From positions 1-64,000 of the forward strand of contig JAJQIK010000052.1 in the NCBI GenBank assembly GCA_021199255.1: 64,000 nucleotides of DNA, written 5' to 3'. The position numbers and the translations under genes are program-made. The notes beneath the pieces are model-generated. The model did no database searches. It saw nothing but the letters and a program-made list of their open reading frames with translations, and was not told the DNA's origin. This document shows positions 46,054 through 55,219 of this stretch, piece by piece. The stretch comes from Clostridiales bacterium (GTDB lineage Bacteria; Bacillota; Clostridia; Lachnospirales; Lachnospiraceae). The number at the start of each line of letters is the position of its first letter. Position 1 is the stretch's first letter.

Positions 46054-46569
46054 TTAACAACGATATTGCAGGCGGATTTTATCTGCAATCAGGGCAATAA
46101 ATTCGGAATTTGTGGGTTTTCCCTTCCCCGTATTAATGGTGTACCCGAAAAGTGCGTCCAACGTTTCCATCCTGCCTCTTGACCATGCCACCTCGATGGC
46201 GTGGCGGATGGCACGCTCCACCCGGCTGGGCGTCGTCTGATATTTTCTGGCTATGGTGGGATACAGCACCTTCGTAATAGAACCAAGCATTTCCACGTCC
46301 TCCACCGACATCATAATCGCCTCCCGCAGATACTGGTAACCCTTGATATGCGCCGGGACGCCGATCTCATGGATCATATCGGTCACATCTTTCTCCAGAT
46401 CATGGGTGACCGGCGTCCTTACCACTTCCAGCCCCTGCATGTCCTCCTCCGGGCTGCCCGAGGGAACCGTGATCATGATCTGAAATTCCTTATTGGCGCT
46501 GATCAGATTATTTAAAATCCGGTAAAACTGCTCCTGATCTCGTGATGCTGTCACATTTAATGTTTCCAT
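46054..46569 (-). CDS. Spo0A-like regulator with internally deleted receiver domain
   Basis: Residues about 58-171 are a complete Spo0A DNA-binding domain: [54 protein letters not shown] and [14 protein letters not shown]. Full Spo0A is about 260 aa with an N-terminal phospho-receiver; here the first ~40 residues ([20 protein letters not shown] and on) look like the first strand-helix-strand of a receiver, the acidic pair is SRD, and the part holding the phosphorylated Asp is absent. It sits at the standard spo0A site after spoIVB. GGAGG precedes the ATG. No frameshifted remnant fits in the 121-base gap upstream, so this is a stable shorter gene. A full-length Spo0A may be elsewhere. Confidence 0.85.
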   Translation of the reverse strand: METLNVTASRDQEQFYRILNNLISANKEFQIMITVPSGSPEEDMQGLEVVRTPVTHDLEKDVTDMIHEIGVPAHIKGYQYLREAIMMSVEDVEMLGSITKVLYPTIARKYQTTPSRVERAIRHAIEVAWSRGRMETLDALFGYTINTGKGKPTNSEFIALIADKIRLQYRC

Positions 46570-46690
46570 AGTCTTCCTCCGTTATAAAATTCCCCTTACT
46601 ATTTGCATAAAACCTTAGGTTGGTCTCTCCCTATTATAAACAAAGTAAACAGCCTATGGAACCTTTAGTCATCGCATGGTTTCCGCCCAT

Positions 46691-48040
46691 TTAATGGGTC
46701 AGCATCTCCTCAATAAAGATACCGTATCCTCTGGTAGAGTCCTGCACCAGCACATGGGTAACCGCGCCCGCCAGCTTCCCGTTCTGAATAATCGGGCTGC
46801 CGCTCATTCCCTGAATGATCCCCCCCGTCAGGGTCAGAAGCTTCTCATCTACCACCTGTATGACGATTCCACGGTTAATATTTTCCTGCTCCAGATTGAC
46901 CTCCACAATTTCCACATCATAAAACTCCGGCTCTCCGGTTACGGAACAGATAATCTGCGCCGGCCCCAGCTCTATCTCCTGCTTTAAGGCGATGGGAATA
47001 GGCTCGTAGCTGGCGTTCTCCACCAGTTCTTCATCGCACACCCCAAAAATTCCCTCCGTCGTATTCTCCGTAATCTCCCCGATGACATTATCGCTGTCGT
47101 ACTCGATATAGCCCGTCAATTCTCCCGGCGACCCATTGGAACCTCTGGTAATGCCTACGATTTCCGTTTTATAAAGCGTCCCCTCCTCCAGATTCATCAG
47201 CAGCGAGGTATCCACATCATTGATCCCATGCCCTAACGCCCCGAAGGTATGATCCGTATCCTCATAGGTCATGGTGCCGATTCCCTGGGCGTTGTCGCGA
47301 ATCCAGATGCCCAGCTTCCATTCCTGATTCTGATTTTTGGCCGCCGTAATCAGAACGTCCGTGGTTTCATCATTCCGCTTAATCGTCAGCACCAGGTCTT
47401 CTCCTTCAGATTCTTCTATCATGGTGATAAAATGCTTTTTATTCTCGATTTCTTCCCCGTTTACCTGCAAAATGTAATCGCCCTTCTGTAAAATATATTT
47501 GGCGGGCGATACCTGTTCCCCTTCCGGGTTCTCAAATTCTCCGATTCCCACCACCAGTACGCCCTGAGTTTTGACATAAATGCCGATGGGGATTCCCGAT
47601 GGAATTAACATTTTATCCTGAATGACCTGTATATCCACATTCTTATAAGGAAGAATACCGAACAGCTTCAGATCCATCTGATAAGTATCAATCTCATTGG
47701 CTTTGACCTTTACCGTATGTGTAAAATCTACATGCACGCTTTCTACGGCGTCAGACATACTTTCCTCCGCCTGCTCTCCCTCCTCCGTCAGGGCAGTCTC
47801 CGACACCGAAGACACCTGCGCCGCATCCTCCCTGGCCTTATATATTTCCCCTGACACCGGCACCTTAAAATCCAGTTCCTGCTCCACCCCCGCCCGGATT
47901 TTAATAGTAGAAGGAATCTTATCCCAATAGATATAATAAACGGTAAAAGTGAGAGCGATCACTGACATCATTAAGAGGAACCAGAGGAAACCCCGATATT
48001 TTCTTTCCTGCCGCTTTGTCATATATACTAATCTGCTCAA
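46691..48040 (-). CDS. spoIVB: SpoIVB serine peptidase
   Basis: Secreted from the forespore to activate pro-sigma-K processing in the mother cell. About 449 aa: one N-terminal membrane segment (about 18-38), a PDZ domain (about 160-225), and the S55 peptidase domain with His in GALGHGIND and Ser in GMSGSPIIQNGKLAGAVTHV. The start is TTG at 48038-48040 with GATGAGGG at good spacing; an ATG six codons later has none. Lies between recN and the spo0A-like gene, as in Bacillus. Confidence 0.95.
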   Translation of the reverse strand: MSRLVYMTKRQERKYRGFLWFLLMMSVIALTFTVYYIYWDKIPSTIKIRAGVEQELDFKVPVSGEIYKAREDAAQVSSVSETALTEEGEQAEESMSDAVESVHVDFTHTVKVKANEIDTYQMDLKLFGILPYKNVDIQVIQDKMLIPSGIPIGIYVKTQGVLVVGIGEFENPEGEQVSPAKYILQKGDYILQVNGEEIENKKHFITMIEESEGEDLVLTIKRNDETTDVLITAAKNQNQEWKLGIWIRDNAQGIGTMTYEDTDHTFGALGHGINDVDTSLLMNLEEGTLYKTEIVGITRGSNGSPGELTGYIEYDSDNVIGEITENTTEGIFGVCDEELVENASYEPIPIALKQEIELGPAQIICSVTGEPEFYDVEIVEVNLEQENINRGIVIQVVDEKLLTLTGGIIQGMSGSPIIQNGKLAGAVTHVLVQDSTRGYGIFIEEMLTH

Positions 48041-48072
48041 TTAATCACACCCTCATCTTTCCACAAAATCTG

Positions 48073-48103
48073 AAAAAAGGACACGCACAAAGCATGTCCT
48101 TTC
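48073..48103 (-). terminator. Rho-independent terminator between recN and spoIVB
   Basis: Minus strand AAAGGACATGC pairs with GCGTGTCCTTT around TTTGT, followed by TTT. It separates the housekeeping run from the sporulation genes. Confidence 0.82.
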
Positions 48104-48137
48104 TAGTATGTGAAAAATCTCACATTTTAATTTAAGA

Positions 48138-49826
48138 TTATTTTGTTTTTCTTGCCAAATCTTTCATTTCTCTTGCGTTATTGCGTACATTTTCCGTAAC
48201 GCTGGCTCCGCCCAGCATTCTGGCAAGCTCTTCGATGCTTTCCTCCTCCTGAAGCTGTCTGATGCTTGTGATGGAACGGTTCTGTTCCACCTTTTTTTCA
48301 ATACAGAAATGTACGTCCGCCATAGCGGCTATCTGGGGCAGATGGGTGATACAGATGATCTGGCGCTCCCTTCCTAAGATACCCATTTTTTCAGATACCT
48401 TCCATGCCGTCCTGCCGCTGATGCCGGCGTCAATCTCATCAAAAATCAAGGTTTCTATCTCGTCCCTGCCGGCGAGCACCGTCTTAAAGGCCAGCATAAT
48501 ACGGGATAATTCGCCGCCGCTGGCCACCTGCGCCAGCTCTCTTGGTTCCTCGCCCGGATTCGTGGAAATCAGAAAGACCGCTTTATCATATCCGTTGGCG
48601 CTGATCTGCTCCTCGCTTCCGGTAACCCGAATCTCAAAGACAACCTTCTCAAAATTCAAATCCTGAAGCGCCCGTTTGATTTCATCGGCCAGACGCAGGG
48701 CGTTGGCTTTGCGGATTTCGGATAATTCCCCGCAGAGGTTCAATACCTCGTTTCTGAAAGTATCTGCTTTTTCCATCAATTCCATGCGCCAGGCGTCATA
48801 ATCCTGATACCGGGCAAGCTTCTCCCCGGCGCTTTTCTGATATGACAGGATATCGTCTATGGAATTGCCGTATTTCGATTTCAAATGATTAATGAGATTG
48901 AGACGTTTTTCTATCCGTTCCAATTCTTCCTGATCAAATTCAAGCCCCGATAAATACTCCGCCATTCCTCTGTTATAATCGTTTAAAAGGCTGTCGATAT
49001 CCAATAACTGCTTCTCAAATTCCCGCAAAGGCTCATCATAGGCGGAGACGCCCCGCAGCTCCCGCAGTGCGCGCCCGATATTGCCGCCGACGCCTGCCTC
49101 TTCATAACCGCACAGGGAATAGGCCGCGCCCGCCGCCTCTTTGATTTTCCGGCTGTTAACCAGCTTCTGGTAAGCCTTCTCCATTTCCTCGTCTTCTCCC
49201 GGCATGAGCTGCGCTTCCTCAATCTCCTGACATTCAAACTGCGCCAGCGCGCTTTCCCGCCTGCGGGTTTCCTCGTCCACCTCCTGGCCGGCCAGCTCTT
49301 CCGCCGCCTGTCTGTACTGCCGGTAACTCTCCCGCAGCCGCTCTTTGCATGCCTGCGCCTCTTCCCCCGCGTAAGCGTCCAGCAGCTCCAACTGCTTCGC
49401 CGCCTGTAAAAGAGACTGGTGCTCATGCTGGCCATGAATATCGATCAGAATCCCCGCCAACTGCTTTAACTGTCTTGCGGTAACGGTCTCGCCGCACACC
49501 TTGCACAGATTGCGGTTCGGCATAATTTTGCGCTGTATGATGACCTGCCCATCTTCTACCGGCAGATCCAGCGCCTTGACCGCCTCCAACTGCCGGGGCT
49601 GCTCGATGTGAAAGACCAGCTCGACCAGGGCATACTCGGCTCCGGCACGGATCATATCCTTATCCGCCTTGGCTCCCAGCGCCAGATTGATGGAGCCGAT
49701 AATAATCGACTTGCCGGCTCCGGTCTCCCCGGTCAGAATATTCAGCCCCTCTCCGAAAAAGACCTCTGTCTCATCGATCAGCGCCAGATTTTTTACATGT
49801 AAATTCTGTAACATATCGATCCCCAT
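48138..49826 (-). CDS. recN: DNA repair protein RecN
   Basis: SMC-like ATPase that tethers broken DNA ends. 562 aa: Walker A GETGAGKSIIIGSI, central coiled coil (about 160-360), and C-terminal signature and Walker B (SGGELSRIMLAFKTVLA, IFDEIDAGISGRTAWKV). Follows argR at 20 bases. Confidence 0.97.
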   Translation of the reverse strand: MGIDMLQNLHVKNLALIDETEVFFGEGLNILTGETGAGKSIIIGSINLALGAKADKDMIRAGAEYALVELVFHIEQPRQLEAVKALDLPVEDGQVIIQRKIMPNRNLCKVCGETVTARQLKQLAGILIDIHGQHEHQSLLQAAKQLELLDAYAGEEAQACKERLRESYRQYRQAAEELAGQEVDEETRRRESALAQFECQEIEEAQLMPGEDEEMEKAYQKLVNSRKIKEAAGAAYSLCGYEEAGVGGNIGRALRELRGVSAYDEPLREFEKQLLDIDSLLNDYNRGMAEYLSGLEFDQEELERIEKRLNLINHLKSKYGNSIDDILSYQKSAGEKLARYQDYDAWRMELMEKADTFRNEVLNLCGELSEIRKANALRLADEIKRALQDLNFEKVVFEIRVTGSEEQISANGYDKAVFLISTNPGEEPRELAQVASGGELSRIMLAFKTVLAGRDEIETLIFDEIDAGISGRTAWKVSEKMGILGRERQIICITHLPQIAAMADVHFCIEKKVEQNRSITSIRQLQEEESIEELARMLGGASVTENVRNNAREMKDLARKTK

Positions 49827-49846
49827 CTATCCGTTTGAACGGACAC

Positions 49847-50296
49847 TCAAATGATCATTCTGCCGATCTGTTCCATCACGTTCTCGGCATCCTCCACGCT
49901 GCGCATGGCGATCATCAACGTATTATCCCCCGCAATGCAGCCCACGATTTCCTCAAGGTTCAGGGCGTCTACGGCTGCCGCCACCGCCATCGCCATGCCG
50001 GATACAGTCTTTATAACCAGCAGATTCTGCGCCAGCGCCATGGATACATAGCCCTCCTTCAGCACCCGGATATATTTGTCGCCCAGATGGGGTTCCTCCT
50101 GCGTAAAGGCCACATACTTCTGTTTGCCCTTGCCATTGGGAATCTTGGAAAGCTTTAATTCCCTGATATCTCTGGAAACAGTCGCCTGCGTGACCTGATA
50201 CCCGGCATGGCTCAGATAATCCGCCAGCTCCTCCTGGGTTTCTACCTCATACTTTTCAATCAGCTCTATGATTTTATCCTGTCTGGCTTTTTTCAT
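49847..50296 (-). CDS. argR: Arginine repressor ArgR
   Basis: Arginine-responsive repressor/activator of arginine metabolism. 149 aa: winged helix with VTQATVSRDIRELKLSKI and the arginine-binding oligomerisation domain with GCIAGDNTLMIAM. Its place between nadK and recN is conserved and does not imply that these genes are targets. Confidence 0.95.
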   Translation of the reverse strand: MKKARQDKIIELIEKYEVETQEELADYLSHAGYQVTQATVSRDIRELKLSKIPNGKGKQKYVAFTQEEPHLGDKYIRVLKEGYVSMALAQNLLVIKTVSGMAMAVAAAVDALNLEEIVGCIAGDNTLMIAMRSVEDAENVMEQIGRMII

Positions 50297-50382
50297 GCGA
50301 ATCCTCCATGTCTAAACGATTCCTGCCAAGAGACGGCGCCAAGGCCAGCCCTGAACCCTGCGGGCGCGCCTGCCTAAGCAGG

Positions 50383-51216
50383 CTACTCGCTCATTTTCTT
50401 ATGCAACACAGACAGAAAGCTTTCCGTATTCAGCTTCAAGATGCCCGTGGTTTTAGCCGCTTTTCCGATGACAATATAATCCCCCGTCTGCATCGGGATT
50501 TGATGGCTGCCGTCAAAATTGGCCTCCACCGTCTGTAAACCGCCGTCCCGCCCTGTCGGTATTTCGATTCTGATCTCGTCCTCCGGAGCCAGAATAATAC
50601 TTCTTGTATTCAGCGTATGGGGACAGATCGGCGTCAGCAGCAGCAATCTGGCGCTGGGCTCCACAATAGGGCCGCCCGCCGACATATTATAACCGGTAGA
50701 TCCTGTGGGAGTCGCCACAATGATACCGTCCGCGCTATAGCTGTTTAGAAGCCTGCCGTTGACATAGATATGGAAGGCCAGCATCTGCAAGGAACCGCAT
50801 CGGGAGATCACAATATCGTTCAGGGCGAAGCTTTCCTCTTCCCCGATTCGGCCGCTCACCCTGCCCGCCAGCATCATTCTTTCTTCCCGGATATAATCGT
50901 CCCTCAGCAGTTGATCCAGCGCCGCCTCCAGATTGGCGCTTTCCACCTCCGCCAGATACCCCAGCGTGCCAAGATTAATTCCGATCAGCGGAATATCCTC
51001 ATCAATCATATTTCTGGCTGCCCGAAGCAGAGTGCCGTCTCCGCCCAGCACCAGAACACATTCCACGCCGCTTTCCCGCAGCCGCCCGTCCGCCAGGCTC
51101 TCCCCCGCCACACAGAGGGCGCTGCCCCCATGTGCCTGAATATATTCCATTATTCTTCCGGTACAACTTCCTTCCGGGTCTTTTCCCTCATTGGTAATCA
51201 GATAGAATTGTTTCAT
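50383..51216 (-). CDS. nadK: NAD kinase
   Basis: Phosphorylates NAD to NADP. 277 aa with the GGDGT motif (VLVLGGDGTLLRAARN), LGTLGYLAEV, and ATPTGSTGYNMSAGGPIV. Five bases after tlyA in the same operon; 86 bases upstream of argR. Confidence 0.96.
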   Translation of the reverse strand: MKQFYLITNEGKDPEGSCTGRIMEYIQAHGGSALCVAGESLADGRLRESGVECVLVLGGDGTLLRAARNMIDEDIPLIGINLGTLGYLAEVESANLEAALDQLLRDDYIREERMMLAGRVSGRIGEEESFALNDIVISRCGSLQMLAFHIYVNGRLLNSYSADGIIVATPTGSTGYNMSAGGPIVEPSARLLLLTPICPHTLNTRSIILAPEDEIRIEIPTGRDGGLQTVEANFDGSHQIPMQTGDYIVIGKAAKTTGILKLNTESFLSVLHKKMSE

Positions 51217-51220
51217 CTGC

Positions 51221-52117
51221 TTAATTCGCCTCGTCTAACGCCCCATGCGCCTGCGTTACAATCTGTGAGATCAACGCCTCCTGCTCCCGCAGCCATGATT
51301 TTCCGCTCTTTGCCATAATCTGCTCCTGTAGAAGACTTTCAGCCTCCGCCTCTGTCAACCCCAGTATTTCTTCCGGCAGACCGCTCCTCTTCTCCAGAAA
51401 CGCCAGATATTCTATATTTCCTTCAGGTCCCTTAATGGGAGAATAAGTCAGCCCTCTGACCTCAAACCCAACCAAATCCGCGTAATCAACGACCTTATGC
51501 ACGACCTCCCTATGCACGTCGGGATCCCGCACTACGCCCTTTTTACCAACCTTCTCCCTGCCCGCTTCAAACTGGGGCTTGATCAGGCACACCATGCAGC
51601 CCTCCTCCCGCAGCAGATTCCTGGCAGGAATCAATATCTTCGTCAGGGAGATAAAGGACACATCTACAGACGCAAAATCAATCCTGACCCCCACGTCCTC
51701 CAGCGTCACATAACGGAAGTTGGTTTTCTCCATACAAACCACCCGCCCGTCGTTTCTGAGCTTCCAGGCAAGCTGCCCGTGCCCCACGTCCACGGCAAAG
51801 ACCTGTCTGGCTCCGTTTTGCAGCATACAGTCGGTAAAGCCGCCTGTGGAAGCGCCGATATCCATACATACGGCATCTGCAAGAAAAACAGGAAACTGCT
51901 GCATCGCCTTTTCCAGCTTCAGCCCGCCGCGGCTCACATACTTTAAGGGATTCCCCTTAACCTCTATATGGATTTTGCTCTCATCAAAGGCAGTTCCCGC
52001 CTTATCCTCCCTCTGTCCGTTCACAAACACATTGCCCGCCATAAGGATTGCCCTGGCCTTCTCCCTGGACTGGGCGAAGCCCTGTTTCACCAGAATCACA
52101 TCTAAACGTTCTTTCAT
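51221..52117 (-). CDS. tlyA: TlyA-family rRNA 2'-O-methyltransferase
   Basis: 298 aa: N-terminal S4 RNA-binding domain (RLDVILVKQGFAQSREKARA) and FtsJ-like methyltransferase domain with the SAM motif DIGASTGGFTDCML. Family members methylate ribosomal RNA; the older hemolysin name is not supported by sequence features. Overlaps the end of dxs by four bases (ATGA). Confidence 0.95.
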   Translation of the reverse strand: MKERLDVILVKQGFAQSREKARAILMAGNVFVNGQREDKAGTAFDESKIHIEVKGNPLKYVSRGGLKLEKAMQQFPVFLADAVCMDIGASTGGFTDCMLQNGARQVFAVDVGHGQLAWKLRNDGRVVCMEKTNFRYVTLEDVGVRIDFASVDVSFISLTKILIPARNLLREEGCMVCLIKPQFEAGREKVGKKGVVRDPDVHREVVHKVVDYADLVGFEVRGLTYSPIKGPEGNIEYLAFLEKRSGLPEEILGLTEAEAESLLQEQIMAKSGKSWLREQEALISQIVTQAHGALDEAN

Positions 52118-54000
52118 ATGCCCTGCTTCCTGCCGCCCAACGAGATATACGCGGTAAGCACCCGCTTGACAATAGAATCGGCGTCTATGCCAATCTCCTG
52201 CTTTAACAGCTCCACATTGCCGTGTTCCACATATTCATCGGGAATGGCTATATTCAGTACCCTGGCAGACTCTCCGAGAGAATCCACATAATCTCTGACC
52301 TTCTCGCCATAACCGCCGCTTAATACATTTTCCTCCATGGTCACGATCAATTGATGCTCCCTGCACGCTTCTTTAACCGCTTCCTCGTCGATGGGCTTTA
52401 CGAATCTGGCGTTGACCAGCGAACAGGCATAGCCCCGTTCCTTTAATTGCTCCCGTACTTCCAAAGCGACCTTAACCATGCTGCCCACCGCCATGAGGAT
52501 AATGTCCTCTTCCTCATAGATCGGTTCGCTCCTGCCGTACACGATAAGGGAACGATTGTCCTTTAAACCGTCAAAGGCTTCTCCTCTCGGATAGCGAATG
52601 GCAATCGGCGCTTCAAAGGCAACCGCGAATTTAATCATATCGGAAAGCTCCCATTTGTTTTTGGGCGCCATAATATGCATATTGGGAATAGAGGACAGAT
52701 AGGATAAATCAAAAATTCCCTGATGCGTCTCTCCGTCGCTGCCTACCAGCCCCGCCCTGTCTATGGCAAAAACCACCGGCAGATTCTGAATACACACATC
52801 ATGCAGAATCTGGTCATAGGCTCTTTGCAGAAAGGAAGAATAAATCGCTACAATCGGCTTCAGCCCTCCTGCCGCCAGCCCCGCCGCAAAGGTTACCGCA
52901 TGCTCTTCCGCTATCCCTACATCAAAAAAACGGTCGGGATAGATATTGCGGAACCGCTTAAGCCCGGTGCCGTCGGGCATGGCGGCCGTGATTGCGACCA
53001 CCTTATCGTCCCGCTGCCCCAGCTTACACATGACAGTAGAAAAGATATCCGTATAATTCGCCTTGTTTCTCGGCTTGCTCGGAATCCCCGTCTCAATATC
53101 GAAGGGCTCTGCGCCGTGAAATCTGGCAGGGTGGCGTTCCGCCGGCGCATAGCCCCGCCCCTTCTGGGTAATCACATGCAGAAGCACCGCCCTTTTCACC
53201 TTCTTCGCTTCCTTCAGCATATGTACCATCGCCTGAATATCATGGCCGTCCACCGGCCCTAAATAAGTAATACCCATATCCTCAAAGAACATGCCCGGTA
53301 CCACAAGCTGCTTAAAGCTGCTCTTGGCACGCCGGATCTGGGACACTACCTTATCGCCGTATCTGGATTTACCGTGCAGCGAATTATATACACCCTCCTT
53401 TAAGTCCAGATACTTGTCCGCGGTTCTGATACTGTTCAAATATTTGGAAACGCCCCCCACATTCTCTGAGATGGACATATTATTGTCGTTGAGCACTATA
53501 ATATAATTCGTCTCCAGACGGGAAGCGTTATTCAGCGCCTCATATGCCATGCCGCCTGTTAGGGAGCCGTCGCCGATAACCGCTACAATGGTGTTCTTTT
53601 CCCCTTTAATATCCCTGGCTTTCACCATACCCAGCCCGGCGGAAATGGAGGTAGAGCTGTGTCCCGTATCAAAGCAGTCGCAGTCGCTCTCCTTGCGCTT
53701 TGGGAAACCGCTCATTCCCCCGAATTTGCGCAGATTTACAAATCCCTCTCTCCTGCCGGTCAGCAGCTTATGGGTATAGGATTGATGCCCTACATCCCAG
53801 ATCACCTTATCCTCCGGCAGATTTAAAAACAAATGAAGCGCCATCGTCAGCTCCACCGCTCCCAGATTGGAGCCCAGATGTCCTCCCGTCACGCTGATGG
53901 TCTGAATCAGAAATTCTCTGATTTCTTCCGCAAGGGCAGCGTAATTCTCCTCCCCGATCTGCTTGATATCATTCGCTTTTTTAATTTTTTCCAGAAACAT
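52114..54000 (-). CDS. dxs: 1-deoxy-D-xylulose-5-phosphate synthase
   Basis: First step of the MEP isoprenoid pathway, thiamine-dependent. About 628 aa with the TPP motif GDGSLTGGMAYEALNNA, the Tkt central part DRAGLVGSDGETHQG, and the C-terminal transketolase domain. The ATG at 53998-54000 matches the family start; the frame is open 17 codons further. Next to ispA, so isoprenoid precursor and chain formation are co-expressed. Confidence 0.96.
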   Translation of the reverse strand: MFLEKIKKANDIKQIGEENYAALAEEIREFLIQTISVTGGHLGSNLGAVELTMALHLFLNLPEDKVIWDVGHQSYTHKLLTGRREGFVNLRKFGGMSGFPKRKESDCDCFDTGHSSTSISAGLGMVKARDIKGEKNTIVAVIGDGSLTGGMAYEALNNASRLETNYIIVLNDNNMSISENVGGVSKYLNSIRTADKYLDLKEGVYNSLHGKSRYGDKVVSQIRRAKSSFKQLVVPGMFFEDMGITYLGPVDGHDIQAMVHMLKEAKKVKRAVLLHVITQKGRGYAPAERHPARFHGAEPFDIETGIPSKPRNKANYTDIFSTVMCKLGQRDDKVVAITAAMPDGTGLKRFRNIYPDRFFDVGIAEEHAVTFAAGLAAGGLKPIVAIYSSFLQRAYDQILHDVCIQNLPVVFAIDRAGLVGSDGETHQGIFDLSYLSSIPNMHIMAPKNKWELSDMIKFAVAFEAPIAIRYPRGEAFDGLKDNRSLIVYGRSEPIYEEEDIILMAVGSMVKVALEVREQLKERGYACSLVNARFVKPIDEEAVKEACREHQLIVTMEENVLSGGYGEKVRDYVDSLGESARVLNIAIPDEYVEHGNVELLKQEIGIDADSIVKRVLTAYISLGGRKQGI

Positions 54001-54057
54001 CGTATTCACCCGATCCCTATGTATGATTCCCTGCTTGTCTCTCTTCCGCAAGCTCTT

Positions 54058-54960
54058 CTATTTCTCTCTGTCAATCAACTGCTCCACCAACTGCTCTAAG
54101 AAGAAATTACGGCGGGGAAAAGAAGTCAGAATCGCCACAGCCTCTTTGGACAACGCCTCTACCTGCTTTTCGGATTCCTCAAGCCCCTTTAAGGACACAT
54201 AAGTCAGCTTATGGTTCTTTTCATCGCTTCCCACGGGTTTGCCCAGGATCTCCTGATTCCCTGTCACATCGAGAATGTCGTCCTGTATCTGAAAGGCTAC
54301 GCCGATATTGTAAGCGCATTTTTCCACCAGCCCGGCCTCCTCGTCAGAAGCGCCCGCCAGCACCGCGCCTATCATCATGGCGGACTGAATCAGCGCCGCC
54401 GTCTTATGCCCGTGAATATAAAGCAGCATCTCCTCAGAAACCTGTTCTCCCATTTCCTCCGCATTCAAATCCGCGCACTGTCCGCCGATCATGCCATGTA
54501 CGCCGGCCTTCCGGCTTAAAATCTGAAGCGCTTTCCCAATGCGGCGATACTCCTCCAAGCTCTCCGCCATATCAAAAGCCGCCGAAGCCGTCTCAAAGGC
54601 ATCGTTTAACAATCCGTCTCCCGCCAGCACCGCCATTCCTTCTCCATATACTACATGAGTCGTTTTTCTTCCTCTGCGGTATTCGTCATTGTCCATGGCA
54701 GGCAGGTCGTCATGCACCAAAGAATAATTATGAATCATCTCCAACGCCGCCATAAACGGTTTGATCGTCTCCCCGGCTCCGCCGAATAAAACCGCGGTCT
54801 CCCACATCAGAATAGGGCGCAGCCGTTTCCCGCCTGCTAACGCCGAATAGCGCATTGCCTCGATCACCGTCCGGGCATAGCCCTCTTCTTTCGGAAGATA
54901 CTGTTGTAAAGTCTCTTCCGCCCATTTGGTTTTCTGTAATAATTCTTCCTCAAAATTCAT
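54058..54960 (-). CDS. ispA: Polyprenyl synthetase, farnesyl/geranyl diphosphate synthase
   Basis: Condenses isopentenyl diphosphate with allylic diphosphates. 300 aa with first Asp-rich motif VHDDLPAMDND and second QIQDDILDVTGN. The short-chain (C15) product is inferred from family position between xseB and dxs. Overlaps xseB by 11 bases. Confidence 0.95.
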   Translation of the reverse strand: MNFEEELLQKTKWAEETLQQYLPKEEGYARTVIEAMRYSALAGGKRLRPILMWETAVLFGGAGETIKPFMAALEMIHNYSLVHDDLPAMDNDEYRRGRKTTHVVYGEGMAVLAGDGLLNDAFETASAAFDMAESLEEYRRIGKALQILSRKAGVHGMIGGQCADLNAEEMGEQVSEEMLLYIHGHKTAALIQSAMMIGAVLAGASDEEAGLVEKCAYNIGVAFQIQDDILDVTGNQEILGKPVGSDEKNHKLTYVSLKGLEESEKQVEALSKEAVAILTSFPRRNFFLEQLVEQLIDREK

Positions 54961-55219
54961 CTAAGCCACCGTCTTCATTGATCTGAAGTACCTTTTTCTC
55001 TACCCGGTCGATTGTCGCATTGCAATATTGCAGCAGCCTCATTCCCTCGTGATACTGCTGAAAGGACTGCTCCAGAGTAATTTCGTCCGTTTCCAAACGG
55101 GCGATCACTTCTTCAATCCGCTCAAACGCCTCCTCCAGAGACATTTCCGGCTCCTGCCCTTCACCCCATTGTTCCCTGGGCTGCTCCTGATTGTTATATT
55201 CCATTTCTAATTCTCCCAT
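54950..55219 (-). CDS. xseB: Exodeoxyribonuclease VII small subunit
   Basis: 89 aa; the core residues 25-80 (SLEEAFERIEEVIARLETDE, then LEQSFQQYHEGMRLL) form the helical hairpin that packs on XseA. The N-terminus is a variable Gln/Glu-rich extension. Overlaps both xseA and ispA. Confidence 0.93.
   Translation of the reverse strand: MGELEMEYNNQEQPREQWGEGQEPEMSLEEAFERIEEVIARLETDEITLEQSFQQYHEGMRLLQYCNATIDRVEKKVLQINEDGGLDEF

Noticed and set aside
46574-46606. Sigma-H-like promoter directly before the spo0A-like gene
   Set aside because: AAGGTTTT and GGGGAAT roughly fit, but spacing is off by a base or more and the leader would be too short; evidence too weak.
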